Part shown: positions 27,623 to 36,266 of the stretch, piece after piece
Position numbering within the stretch: position 1 is the stretch's first letter
How the letters are laid out: each line of letters starts with the position of its first letter
DNA from: Kribbella pratensis
GTDB lineage: Bacteria; Actinomycetota; Actinomycetes; Propionibacteriales; Kribbellaceae
Direction: 5' to 3'
NCBI RefSeq assembly: GCF_004366075.1
Contig: NZ_SODU01000002.1
Span: 124,001 to 188,000 of the forward strand
Length of the DNA stretch: 64,000 nucleotides
The notes under the pieces: generated by a model
Seen by the model: only the letters and a program-made list of their open reading frames with translations
What the model was told of the DNA's origin: nothing
Database searches by the model: none
Program-made: the position numbers and the translations under genes

Positions 27623-28386
27623 CCCGTCAGTCGCTGGCCCGGCCCGTGTCCGCCACGGCGGCGTTCCTTGTCCTCGCGTCGCCGGTCCTTGTCGTCCCGG
27701 CGGCGGTCCCGGTCGTCACGACGCCGGTCGCGCTCCCAGCGGCCGCGGTCCTGGCCGAAGACGCCTTCCTCGCCGAACGGGCCGTTCGGGCCGAACACGC
27801 CGTTCGGGCCGAAGACCCCGTCGGGGCCGAGCGGTCCGTTCGGACCCAGCGGGCCCTCCGGACCGAACACCGGGCCACGCGGTGGGCGCGGCGGCCGGGG
27901 TGGGCGCGGGCCGCCGCGGCGGCGCTCGCTGAGCGCGGTCATCACGGTGCGCATCAGCCACGCGTTCGAGGAGATGCCCTCGGCGTTGGCGGCCTCGTCG
28001 ACCTTGTTCTTGATCGACATCGGCAGCCGCAGCGTGATCCGCGCGGTCGGCTCGTCGGCGTCGAACACGAACTGCTGGTCCGCGTCGGCGTCGGTCTCGT
28101 CGTCGATGTCTTCGTCGGTCTCGTCCGGACCGGTCAGCTGGCTGGGCGCCGGCGTGACCACGAACTCCGGGCGGCCGCCGGCCATCCGGAGCTCGACCGA
28201 ACCCGGGGACAGCTCACGGCTGATCTCCCCGGCGGCGTCGGACAGGGCTGAGATGAGGGCCAGGCGGCCCGCGTCATCCAGCGTTGCCCCGAGGCGCTGT
28301 GCCACGGAGCGAGTTTGCTCGTCGGCCAGGGCGGTGGCGTTCTCAACGCTCCGCCGGACCGACTCGAGGTAATGGTCAAGTTCCAT
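27610..28386 (-). CDS. Ribbon-helix-helix (HicB-like) protein with collagen-like and charged tails
   Basis: A 258-aa protein starting at 28386. Residues 1-80 are a helical N-terminal domain, and 85-105 are very acidic. A ribbon-helix-helix DNA-binding segment follows (about 115-152: RITLRLPMSIKNKVDEAANA), as in HicB antitoxins. Residues 160-212 are low-complexity: proline/arginine, then collagen-like GPxGP units (GPEGPLGPNGPLGPDG). The tail 216-244 is almost all R, D, K and E. No HicA toxin is nearby. Tandem TGACGTCA sites just upstream suggest autoregulation. Confidence 0.75.
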   Translation of the reverse strand: MELDHYLESVRRSVENATALADEQTRSVAQRLGATLDDAGRLALISALSDAAGEISRELSPGSVELRMAGGRPEFVVTPAPSQLTGPDETDEDIDDETDADADQQFVFDADEPTARITLRLPMSIKNKVDEAANAEGISSNAWLMRTVMTALSERRRGGPRPPRPPRPPRGPVFGPEGPLGPNGPLGPDGVFGPNGVFGPNGPFGEEGVFGQDRGRWERDRRRDDRDRRRDDKDRRREDKERRRGGHGPGQRLTGWAE

Positions 28387-28397
28387 GACAGCAAGCA

Positions 28398-28438
28398 TGA
28401 CGTCATCGTGACGTCACTGTCAACCCCTTCTGATGTCA
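28398..28438. promoter_or_regulatory. Tandem TGACGTCA operator sites
   Basis: Perfect palindromes TGACGTCA at 28398-28405 and 28409-28416 have centres 11 bp apart, one helical turn. A degenerate copy TGATGTCA lies at 28431-28438. They sit between the ribbon-helix-helix gene (minus) and the SDR gene (plus). Short, helically phased repeats are what RHH repressors normally bind. Confidence 0.6.
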
Positions 28439-28485
28439 TGATGGCGGCAAGGGCAGAATTTCGTGCAGTCACCGATAGGAGGACC

Positions 28486-29280
28486 ATGTCTAGAGGAGTA
28501 CTGATCACCGGTGCGTCGAGGGGTGTCGGCGCGGCTGCCGCGCGGGCGTTCGCGGACGCCGGCGACCGGGTCGTGCTGCATTGCCGGGGCGCCGTCGATC
28601 GCGCCGAGGAGGTCCGCGCCGGACTTCCCGGCGAGGGCCACGCGGTGATCGCCGCGGATCTCGGCGATGCGGCCGCAATCCCTTCCCTGGTTGCGGAATC
28701 GGCCGCCGAGCTCGGGCGGATCGACGTACTGGTGAACAACGCCGCGATGTTCGTCGACGAGCCGGTTGCGGGCTCCCGCCGGGTCGGTCACCCGCTGGCG
28801 GAGACGTCGTACGAGGAATGGGTCGCGACCTGGCGTCGTACCCTCGCCGTCAATCTCGAGGGTGCGGCGCACGTGACCTGGTGCGTGGCGCGGCAGATGC
28901 TCGACAAGGAGCCCGCGCAGGGCGTACGGCGGGGCGCGATCGTCAACGTCGGCTCGCGTGGCGCCTACCGCGGTGAGCCCGACGTCCCGGCGTACGGCGC
29001 CTCGAAGGCCGGACTGCACTCGCTCGGGCAGTCGTTGGCGGCGTCGTTGGCGCCACATGACATCACCGTGACGTCAATCGCGCCCGGTTTCATCGCGACC
29101 GACATGACCGAGACGTTCCTCGCGGGTCCCGGCGGTGACGCGATCCGGGCACAGAGCCCGTTCGGCCGGGTCGCGACCGCCGAGGAGGTCGGGAACGCGA
29201 TCTACTGGCTCGCCTCAGCCGAGGCGAACTGGGCGAGCGGCGCGGTCCTCGACTTCAACGGCGCGTCGTACCTGCACTGA
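28486..29280 (+). CDS. Short-chain dehydrogenase/reductase
   Basis: A 264-aa classical SDR. The ATG at 28486 follows ATAGGAGGACC. The cofactor motif is TGASRGVGAAAA (residues 8-19), with NNAAM, the catalytic Ser in VNVGSRGAYRG, and Tyr/Lys in AYGASKAG. C-terminal VLDFNGASYLH resembles other NAD(P)-dependent oxidoreductases; the substrate is unknown. It shares a control region with the divergent RHH gene, and its last 26 bp overlap the convergent TetR gene. Confidence 0.92.
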   Translation: MSRGVLITGASRGVGAAAARAFADAGDRVVLHCRGAVDRAEEVRAGLPGEGHAVIAADLGDAAAIPSLVAESAAELGRIDVLVNNAAMFVDEPVAGSRRVGHPLAETSYEEWVATWRRTLAVNLEGAAHVTWCVARQMLDKEPAQGVRRGAIVNVGSRGAYRGEPDVPAYGASKAGLHSLGQSLAASLAPHDITVTSIAPGFIATDMTETFLAGPGGDAIRAQSPFGRVATAEEVGNAIYWLASAEANWASGAVLDFNGASYLH

Positions 29281-29890
29281 ACAGACCGCCACCAGGAACA
29301 CCGTCACTCCTGAGATAGGGGGCGATCATCAGGTCGATCTGCTCGGTCAGGAACTCGGACAGCGAGCCCCAGCCGTTCACCGCCCAGACCTGGAGCGCGC
29401 CGTTGAAACAGACGAGGGTCTGCCGAGCCAGCGCCGGTACGTCGGTGTCCTCGCGGAGCTCACCGACTTCCACCGCAGCCCGGTAGAACGTCTCGCAGCT
29501 GTCGACGATCGCCGCGGAGTGCGCCAGCGCGTGCTGCCGGAACTCCGGATCCGCGACGTCGAGCTGGACGAAACCGAGACCGTTGCCGAGCTCCTCGCGG
29601 CGCTTGATGTGCCCGACCGCCGAGAGCGCGAAGTCGCGCAGCGTCGCGAGCGGGGAGGTGTTGCGGGCGGCGGCCTCCTCGGCCCCGAGCTTGACCATCA
29701 GTGGCGACCGCGCCGCGGACGCGAGCAGCAGACCGCGCTTGGAACCGAACCGCTGCATCAGCGTCGGCGGCGCCAGACCGACCCGGGAACCGACCGCCGC
29801 GAGGGTCAGTTTCACCGGGCCGAGCTCCGCCAGCACCTGGCGAGTGGCGTCCAGGATCGCGTCGTCGCTCACCAGCCGCGGCCGGGCCAT
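29255..29890 (-). CDS. TetR-family transcriptional regulator
   Basis: A 211-aa regulator. The N-terminal helix-turn-helix is clear (LVSDDAILDATRQVLAELG ... AAVGSRVGLAPPTLMQRFGSKRGLLL, about 6-60); the rest is a helical ligand-binding domain. A near-palindrome lies just upstream (29907-29926), suggesting autorepression. Its neighbours are the convergent SDR and a divergent membrane protein, either of which may be a target. Confidence 0.9.
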   Translation of the reverse strand: MARPRLVSDDAILDATRQVLAELGPVKLTLAAVGSRVGLAPPTLMQRFGSKRGLLLASAARSPLMVKLGAEEAAARNTSPLATLRDFALSAVGHIKRREELGNGLGFVQLDVADPEFRQHALAHSAAIVDSCETFYRAAVEVGELREDTDVPALARQTLVCFNGALQVWAVNGWGSLSEFLTEQIDLMIAPYLRSDGVPGGGLFSAGTTRR

Positions 29891-29906
29891 GTCAACGCCT
29901 CCGGGT

Positions 29907-29926
29907 TTATGAATGGCTATTCGTTA
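29907..29926. promoter_or_regulatory. Near-palindrome, candidate TetR operator
   Basis: TTATGAATGG then CTATTCGTTA: 7 of 10 positions pair, including a perfect GAAT/ATTC core at 29911-29922. It lies 17 bp upstream of the TetR start codon. Confidence 0.4.
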
Positions 29927-30077
29927 ATACACGGAATCGTAACAGATCCTTGTTGGCTCAGTTATTCAGTGACAACGGGTGAGCTTCCGGACACCTGGAG
30001 AGGGGTCCGGACCAGTGCACCCGCCGTCCGGTGCACCCGTCCGTGGGCCGGGCTCGTCGGACAACGGGAGCCTCTTC

Positions 30078-32186
30078 ATGCGTTTCGCCCGCATCACCTT
30101 CGGTCTGCTGCTGGCACTTTCAGGCCTGCTCGCCGCCATCGCCGGGGCCGTCGCGGCCTTCTGGCTCGTCGGCCCGGACAACACGATCACGACACCTCGC
30201 CGCGAGCTCGCCAGTACGGGTCTCGCGGTCGTCACCGCCCCGTCCCTCCTCGACCGGCACGGCCCGACACTGCGCATGAGCGCGTCGGGCGACAAGCCGC
30301 TGTTCATCGGCGTCGGACAGGACCTGGACGTGCGCGACTACCTCGCGGGGACCGCGCACACCCGGCTGATCCAGTTCGAGCCGCCGGCCACGTTCGGCAC
30401 GCAGGAGCTGCGCGGCGACACCAAGAAGCTGACGCCGCCCGGCGAGCTGGACTGGTGGGTCGCGCAGTCGGCGCCGGGCTCGCAGGCCGTCAATTGGCCG
30501 ATGCAGGACGGGCTGTACGACGTGGTAGTGATGAACGCGGACGGTACGCCGGCGGTCGGCGCGCAGGTCTCGTTCGGGATCGAGGTGCACCGCCTGTTCG
30601 GCATCTGCCTGCTGGTCCTCGGGGCCGGCATCGTGGTGCTCGCGCTCGGCCTGGCCTTGGTACTGCGCCGCCGCTCGGTGGTGAAGGAGATCTCGGACAC
30701 GACCGAGATCCCGGTCATCACGAACACCCGGATCCCGGTCCTGGTGACGACGGCCCCGGTCCAGCGCGCAGAGGAGGAGAACGCTCCGGCGTATCGCGTC
30801 TCCCCCTTCGCCCCCGATCGAGTCAGCCCGTTCGCCCCGGTCGCCGCGAAGAAGGAGCAGGCGGTGAACGAGACGGCACCGGCCGCCGTGACCGCGGCTC
30901 CGGCACAGGTCCGCCCGGCTCCGGCTCCAGCTCCGGTGAAGGCGCCCGTACGGCAGGTGCCTGTGCGGCCGGCACCGGTTCGGCCGGCGGCTGCTGTGCC
31001 GGCGGCACCGATGTTCATGTCGCCTGCCGCGATCGCGCGGGCCAAGTCGCCCGCGCTCATCGGGGCGGGCGCCTCCCAGCGGTACGACGAGCCTGCGCAG
31101 ACGACGTACGCCGAACCTGTCGATGAGCCCACCGAGAGCGTTGCGGAGGAGACCGTTCCGTTGGCGGCCTCGCCGGAGTTCGTGAAAAGCGACGAGGCTG
31201 TGCGGCGGACGGCGGCGTTGCTGGCCAGCGGCGCGATGTTGCTGACGGCAACCAGCTGCGGGCTGATGCCGCCGAAGAACACGATGACGGCGGCGGACTC
31301 CCGCCCGGCCGTCACGCTCGCCGACGCGCAGGCCGTCGTCCAGCGGTACAACCAGCTGAACAACCAGGCGAACAAGACCCGCGACGGGAAGCTGGCCGCG
31401 ACGATCGAGGGCAACCCGACCCTCGCGCAGACCCAGGCGGGCTTCCTGATCGGCCGGAAGCTCGACGCCGCGGGCAAGGACGTTTCGAAGCCGTTCAGCT
31501 ACACCGACCCGGAGATCGGCGCGCCGCAGTTCGCCTCGTACCCGATGCGGTTCGTGGTCAGCTCCGGCGTCTCGGACGCGCCCGGGAACCGTCAGCTCGG
31601 CGTCTGGCAGCGGGAGAGCGCCGGGAGCCCGTGGCTGCTGACGCACTCGGTCTACCCGCCGAAGGCCGTGGAACTGCCGTCCGTCGACGGGCTGCGTACC
31701 CCGGACGCGGACGACCTGAGCAAGCTCCAGGGCCGGCCCGAGGCAGTCGCGAAGGACCTCGCGGCGTACCTCACCGGCGGCAAGAACGCGCCGCAGTCGC
31801 AGCTGTTCACGCCGACCCCCAGCCTGACCAAGATGCTCGACCTGCGCGCGAAGTCCAAGGCCGCCGACACCGCGGAGCCGTACATCGCCGACGTCACCGA
31901 CACGTTCGCGCCGTCCGGTGTCCCGCTGACGTTCATCACGGAGTCCGGCGACGCGCTGGTGTTCCTGTCACTCACCGAGCGGTACCTGCAACGCGTCGAG
32001 CCGGGCTCGAACGCCTACTGGACCAGCGGCGAGGCCACCGCGTTCAGCAGCATGGTCAAGTACACCCAGACCCTGCACCAGGACTACCTGCACCAGGTCG
32101 CCGTTGTGATCCCGGCCAAGTCAACCGGCGACGCGGTACAGGTCCTCTCAATAGACCCTCAACTAGTCGGCGCCGGCGGCGCCTGA
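30078..32186 (+). CDS. Composite membrane protein of unknown function
   Basis: A 702-aa protein. The ATG at 30078 follows GGGAG. There are three hydrophobic segments: residues 7-31, 173-197, and 378-393, the last ending in a lipobox-like TATSC. Between them are an extracellular domain (about 32-172), a Pro/Ala/Val-rich linker (about 225-345) and a C-terminal domain (about 405-702) preceded by RYNQLNNQANKTRDGKL. The internal hydrophobic segment looks like the front of a separate lipoprotein, so the gene may be a fusion. The predicted topology puts both globular parts outside the cell. No family recognised. It overlaps the next gene tail-to-tail by 28 bp. Confidence 0.7.
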   Translation: MRFARITFGLLLALSGLLAAIAGAVAAFWLVGPDNTITTPRRELASTGLAVVTAPSLLDRHGPTLRMSASGDKPLFIGVGQDLDVRDYLAGTAHTRLIQFEPPATFGTQELRGDTKKLTPPGELDWWVAQSAPGSQAVNWPMQDGLYDVVVMNADGTPAVGAQVSFGIEVHRLFGICLLVLGAGIVVLALGLALVLRRRSVVKEISDTTEIPVITNTRIPVLVTTAPVQRAEEENAPAYRVSPFAPDRVSPFAPVAAKKEQAVNETAPAAVTAAPAQVRPAPAPAPVKAPVRQVPVRPAPVRPAAAVPAAPMFMSPAAIARAKSPALIGAGASQRYDEPAQTTYAEPVDEPTESVAEETVPLAASPEFVKSDEAVRRTAALLASGAMLLTATSCGLMPPKNTMTAADSRPAVTLADAQAVVQRYNQLNNQANKTRDGKLAATIEGNPTLAQTQAGFLIGRKLDAAGKDVSKPFSYTDPEIGAPQFASYPMRFVVSSGVSDAPGNRQLGVWQRESAGSPWLLTHSVYPPKAVELPSVDGLRTPDADDLSKLQGRPEAVAKDLAAYLTGGKNAPQSQLFTPTPSLTKMLDLRAKSKAADTAEPYIADVTDTFAPSGVPLTFITESGDALVFLSLTERYLQRVEPGSNAYWTSGEATAFSSMVKYTQTLHQDYLHQVAVVIPAKSTGDAVQVLSIDPQLVGAGGA

Positions 32187-32542
32187 CGGGACAGCAGCCA
32201 CCGCCACCGTGGCTGCTCCGTCACCACACATCCAGCCGCGAGCACGCTGACGACGAGTGCGACAGCAGTCGGCCAGGCAAACCAGGCGGCCACCACTGCG
32301 GCGACCAACTGCAGAAGCACCAGCAGGACAGTGACGAAGCCGGGGACCGGTACGACGACGTGCGGCTTGTCACCCCGGGTCTGGAAGACCGTCGGCAGGC
32401 CGATCAGGACGACGACCGAGACGATCGCGAGCAGGACGGAGTGCGGAGCGATCGCCCACGGTGTTCCGACCCACGCGATCAGCTCAGTCGCGAACCGCAG
32501 TACAGAGGCGAGACGGCTGTCGGGCGCCGTGCGAGTGGTCAC
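32159..32542 (-). CDS. Small integral membrane protein
   Basis: A 127-aa protein with about four hydrophobic helices (IAWVGTPWAIAPHSVLLAIV, VPVPGFVTVLLVLLQLVAAV, PTAVALVVSVLAAGCV). It resembles DUF2568-type four-helix membrane proteins of actinobacteria in size and layout, though the assignment is weak. Convergent with the composite membrane protein. Confidence 0.6.
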   Translation of the reverse strand: MTTRTAPDSRLASVLRFATELIAWVGTPWAIAPHSVLLAIVSVVVLIGLPTVFQTRGDKPHVVVPVPGFVTVLLVLLQLVAAVVAAWFAWPTAVALVVSVLAAGCVVTEQPRWRWLLSRQAPPAPTS

Positions 32543-32647
32543 GAGCAGAACGATCTCATGTCTTACTGAGCAGTCAGCGGTTGTCGAAGGATAGTTCCGA
32601 CTGATTGACTTCGCTGGTTAAGTTTTCCCATCCGCCCGGGAGTACCA

Positions 32648-35143
32648 GTGGATCTCACCCGCCGTCGTCTGCTGTCCTTTGTCCCTGCGACCGCGTTGCT
32701 GACTGCGGTCAACCCGGCTCCGGCCGCGCGCGCCGGCAGGGCTGCGGTGAACGCCGACCCCAGCCAGCTACTGGCCAACGCGATCGCGATCTACGCCGGT
32801 ACGGCGGAGTCGAACGCGCGCCCCGAGGTCGCCGCGAAGGTCACCGCGATGGACAACACCGCCCGTACCTGGCTGGCCGCACTCGACCGCGCCGGCAGCG
32901 GGGAGCTGTTCGCGGGCCTCCCACTCGGGACCAGCGATCCGAACCTGAGCTCGTCGTACCAGCACCTCTACGAGATCGCCCTCGCCTACCGGCGGCCCGG
33001 ACCGGCCTCGGACCTGCAGGGCAACGCGCAGGTCCGCGCGCGGATCGCGGAGAAGCTCGTCTGGATGCACGACAACTACTACGGCGACCAGTCGAAGGGG
33101 TACTACGGCAACTGGTTCACCTGGGAGATCGGCATCTCGACGTATGTGTCGAAGACGCTCGCCCTGATCGACGCCCCGGCCGACCTGATCACGCGGTACG
33201 TCGCCTCGATGGACGCGTACCTGCGCAACGGCAAGGACGGCGACGTCGACCTCGACTCGCGCTTCCACACCGGCGCGAACCTCGTCGACATCACCGCGAA
33301 CCGGGTCCTCCAGGGCGCTCTCCTGAACGACGACGCGCGGGTCCGGAAGGCGTTGCAGGACCAGTTCACGGTGTTCGCGACCGTCGACCCGTACAACCTG
33401 CAGCACGGCGTCACCGACGGGTACTACGCGGACGGCTCGTTCATCCAGCACGCGTCGGTCGCCTACACGGGCTCGTACGGAAAAGGCCTGCTCAGCAGGG
33501 TCGTGCAGACCATCAAGGTGCTCGCCGGGACGGAGTACGCGCAGAGCGACGACCTGGTCGGCGTGGTGCAGGGCTGGGTCGAGCACGGGTTCGCGCCGCT
33601 GATCTTCGAGGGCTGGATGATGGAGATCGTCAAGGGCCGCGCGGTGTCCCGGACGGCGACCGGGTACGACGACGTCGCGGTCGTCGTCGAGGCGATCGTC
33701 GACCTCGCTGACTACGCGACCGGAGCGGATTCCCAGCGGTTGAAGGCCTTCGCGAAGTTCACCGCACGGCCGACGATCAACGTGAATTCCTTCGTCTCAC
33801 CAGTGAGCATCGGGCGGTTCGCGGACATCAAGAACGATCCTGCGATCGTCCCGGCCGATCTCAACCCGGCCGCGGGTACGACGGCGTTCAACGCCATGGA
33901 CCGGACGGTGCATCGCAGGCCCGGATATGCGTTCGCGCTGGCGCGGAACTCGTCGCGGATCAGCAAGTACGAGTACATGAGTGGCGAGAACCTGATGCCG
34001 TGGTTCCAGGGCGACGGCGCGCACTACCTGTACCTCGCCGGTCAGGATCAGACGCAGTCCTTCGGCGTCGACTACTTCACCACGGTGTCGCCGTACGCGC
34101 TGGGCGGCGTGACGGCGCCGGTCGAGACACGCAAGTCGATCCCGGAGCTGTACGGGACGGCGTACTACGACAACCCGCCGACTTTCACCCCGTCGTCGGA
34201 GGCCCAGAACACCTACGTCTACTTCCCGGTCGGGACGAATGAATACTCCGGTGGCGCGACGCTCGATGCGTACGGCGCGGTCGGCTGGGTGCAGTCGGAC
34301 GACTTCGCGTACGCGTCGCGGGCGAGCCTGCCGGACGACTTCGTGGTCTACCAGAACGCGTCGGCGACCAAGTCGTGGTTCCTGCTGGACGACGAGATCG
34401 TCGTACTCGCAGCCGGTGTCGGCGACGCGACCCGCGCGGTGACGACCACTCTCGACACCCGCATCGCCGGCGCCACCGATCCCGTGAGGATCACCGGCGT
34501 ACGACGTGACGGTCAGACCTGGACCGGCACCGGGGAACCGCGGTGGCTTCGCTACGCCAACGGCGCCGTGTCCGTCGGCTACTACTTCCTTCAGCCGACC
34601 GAACTGTCGGCAGATCTCCGGACAGTCACCCGGAGCCGCCGGGTGGTGCGGACCTCCAATCCGGATACCGCGGTCACCAAGCAGGTCTTCGCGCTCACCG
34701 TCACCCAACCGGCCGGCACGAAGCGCGCACTCGCCTACGCATTGGTGCCCAACGCAACGGATTCCGCTTTGAAGTCGTATCAGCACGGCCGGATCGCGAC
34801 GCTCTCGAACACCATGAAAATGCAGGCGATCCAGCACCTCGGGTTGCGCCTCACCGCCGTCAACACGTTCACTCCCGGCCCGCATAACCTCCCGGGGCTG
34901 AGCATCGACGGTCCGGCTTCACTGCTTATTCGTCGACAGTCCTCGAGCGTGCAGGTCGCCGTCTCCGATCCGACGACGCAGCGCGACAGCGTCACGGTCA
35001 ACCTGCGGGCGCAGTACCTCAGGCCCGCGGCACCGGTCGACGGGGTTCAGGTGACGCGCACGGCCACCGGGACGCGACTGACGTTCACCACGCGGCAGAC
35101 CTACGGGCGGAGCCTCGCGGTCAACCTTCTTCCAGCTTGGTGA
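32648..35143 (+). CDS. Secreted polysaccharide lyase family 8 (hyaluronate/chondroitin/xanthan lyase)
   Basis: An 831-aa lyase with a GTG start and a Tat-like signal (DLTRRRLLSFVPATALLTAV). An N-terminal alpha/alpha toroid carries the PL8 catalytic residues: Asn in NWFTWEIGIS, and His and Tyr nine residues apart in FIQHASVAYTGSYG. The beta-sandwich domains follow (GENLMPWFQGDGAHYLYLAG; C-terminal YLRPAAPVDGVQV). It cleaves uronic-acid polysaccharides by beta-elimination outside the cell; the preferred polymer is not evident. Its 3' end overlaps the MarR gene by 23 bp. Confidence 0.93.
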   Translation: MDLTRRRLLSFVPATALLTAVNPAPAARAGRAAVNADPSQLLANAIAIYAGTAESNARPEVAAKVTAMDNTARTWLAALDRAGSGELFAGLPLGTSDPNLSSSYQHLYEIALAYRRPGPASDLQGNAQVRARIAEKLVWMHDNYYGDQSKGYYGNWFTWEIGISTYVSKTLALIDAPADLITRYVASMDAYLRNGKDGDVDLDSRFHTGANLVDITANRVLQGALLNDDARVRKALQDQFTVFATVDPYNLQHGVTDGYYADGSFIQHASVAYTGSYGKGLLSRVVQTIKVLAGTEYAQSDDLVGVVQGWVEHGFAPLIFEGWMMEIVKGRAVSRTATGYDDVAVVVEAIVDLADYATGADSQRLKAFAKFTARPTINVNSFVSPVSIGRFADIKNDPAIVPADLNPAAGTTAFNAMDRTVHRRPGYAFALARNSSRISKYEYMSGENLMPWFQGDGAHYLYLAGQDQTQSFGVDYFTTVSPYALGGVTAPVETRKSIPELYGTAYYDNPPTFTPSSEAQNTYVYFPVGTNEYSGGATLDAYGAVGWVQSDDFAYASRASLPDDFVVYQNASATKSWFLLDDEIVVLAAGVGDATRAVTTTLDTRIAGATDPVRITGVRRDGQTWTGTGEPRWLRYANGAVSVGYYFLQPTELSADLRTVTRSRRVVRTSNPDTAVTKQVFALTVTQPAGTKRALAYALVPNATDSALKSYQHGRIATLSNTMKMQAIQHLGLRLTAVNTFTPGPHNLPGLSIDGPASLLIRRQSSSVQVAVSDPTTQRDSVTVNLRAQYLRPAAPVDGVQVTRTATGTRLTFTTRQTYGRSLAVNLLPAW

Positions 35144-35636
35144 TCAGCGTCTGCAGCGTGCTGAGCGTCGTACGGAGGTCGTCGACGTCGACGGCCTTGG
35201 CGAGTTCGGTGGTCCACGGGCCCTGAGCAAGTGAGATCTGCCGGATCGCCCAGTAGCCCGCCTCGGTGCAGGCGAGGAGCTTCGCGCGGCGGTGGGCCGG
35301 GTTGGGCCGGTACTCCGCGAGACCACGTTCGACCAGCAGGTCCGCGATCCGTTGCACGGCTTGTCTACTGACACCCATGATCCGGCCCGCGTCGGCGACC
35401 GACCGCGGCTCGTCGAGGACGCCGCCGAGCACCTGCCACCAGGCCGCCGTGATCCCGCCGTTCGCCGCCAAGCCTTGCGCGGCCTCCATCAGCCGCGCGT
35501 TCAGCCGGAAGGTGGCGAGGACGACGTCCGTCAAGACCACACCACCTTCGGACCGCTTACCGACCTCCGGCCACTCCGCACGGGGCGGGACGGCCGCCGC
35601 GCGCTCGGCCGGTCCCGCTTGATCCTTCGCCGTCAT
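35121..35636 (-). CDS. MarR-family transcriptional regulator
   Basis: A 171-aa regulator with a winged helix (LDEPRSVADAGRIMGVSRQAVQRIADLLVERGLAE, about 75-110). The ATG overlaps the stop of the upstream PfpI gene (35633-35636), so the two form an operon. Two matching 14-bp palindromes in front of the operon are probable binding sites for this protein. Confidence 0.88.
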   Translation of the reverse strand: MTAKDQAGPAERAAAVPPRAEWPEVGKRSEGGVVLTDVVLATFRLNARLMEAAQGLAANGGITAAWWQVLGGVLDEPRSVADAGRIMGVSRQAVQRIADLLVERGLAEYRPNPAHRRAKLLACTEAGYWAIRQISLAQGPWTTELAKAVDVDDLRTTLSTLQTLITKLEEG

Positions 35637-36232
35637 CCGACCAGCGTTGCGTACGCCGCCGGGTCGGCGCGGTGGAACACGCCCTCGTACGCCTCGCGCT
35701 TCGGCTCGTCCGCGAGTTCGAGCCGCTCCATGACGGCCCGCGCGAACTGCACCGGCGAGTCCGGTCCCGCCGTGATCAGGTCCTGGTCGACGACCGCGCG
35801 GGCATCGACGTACTGCTCCGAACCCTGGTACCCGGTCGCCTGCAGGTACTCCTTGGCCGCACTCGTGTGCTTCCGCTCGTCGAGCAGCCCCGCCCGAGCC
35901 AGACCGGCCGTCGCGCCACAGATCGCCGCAACCGGTACGCCGGCATCGAGGAACTGCCCCGCCAACTTCGCGAACGCCTCACCACCACCGACATCCCACT
36001 GCCCCGACCCGGCGAGCACGAGCAGATCTCCCGCGTCGGGCGTCACGTCCGCGATCGTCACGTCCGGCACGACCCGCATCCCACCCATGGTCACCACCGA
36101 CTCCAACGTCTCGCCCACCGTCACCACGTTCCACGGCACCCCGGTGAACCGCCCAGTCCGCAGCTCCACCACCAAATGCCCGATCTCCCAGTCCGCCAAC
36201 GTCTCGTACACCGCCACATATGCTGTTCTCAT
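35633..36232 (-). CDS. DJ-1/PfpI family protein
   Basis: A protein of about 199 aa with the class-I glutamine amidotransferase-like fold. The nucleophile-elbow motif is AAICGATAGLA (Cys near residue 108), with the preceding acidic position in VYETLADWE. Family members act as amidase/protease-like stress proteins or regulators; no specific reaction can be read. ATG 36232 or 36241 may be used; neither has a Shine-Dalgarno motif, and the operators overlap this region, so a very short leader is likely. Co-transcribed with the MarR gene. Confidence 0.82.
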   Translation of the reverse strand: MRTAYVAVYETLADWEIGHLVVELRTGRFTGVPWNVVTVGETLESVVTMGGMRVVPDVTIADVTPDAGDLLVLAGSGQWDVGGGEAFAKLAGQFLDAGVPVAAICGATAGLARAGLLDERKHTSAAKEYLQATGYQGSEQYVDARAVVDQDLITAGPDSPVQFARAVMERLELADEPKREAYEGVFHRADPAAYATLVG

Positions 36233-36233
36233 A

Positions 36234-36266
36234 GACAACATGCTGTCATGACGACAACATATTGTC
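36234..36266. promoter_or_regulatory. Two tandem 14-bp operator palindromes
   Basis: GACAACATGCTGTC (36234-36247) and GACAACATATTGTC (36253-36266) share the form GACAACATnnTGTC and have centres 19 bp apart. They cover the start of the PfpI gene and the stop codon of vapC. TATGTT (minus strand, 36256-36261) could be the -10 box. Likely target: the MarR protein of the same operon. Confidence 0.6.

Noticed and set aside
27610..28386. Classical HicAB toxin-antitoxin pair
   Set aside because: No HicA-like gene is adjacent; the coupled gene is a DUF4097 protein.
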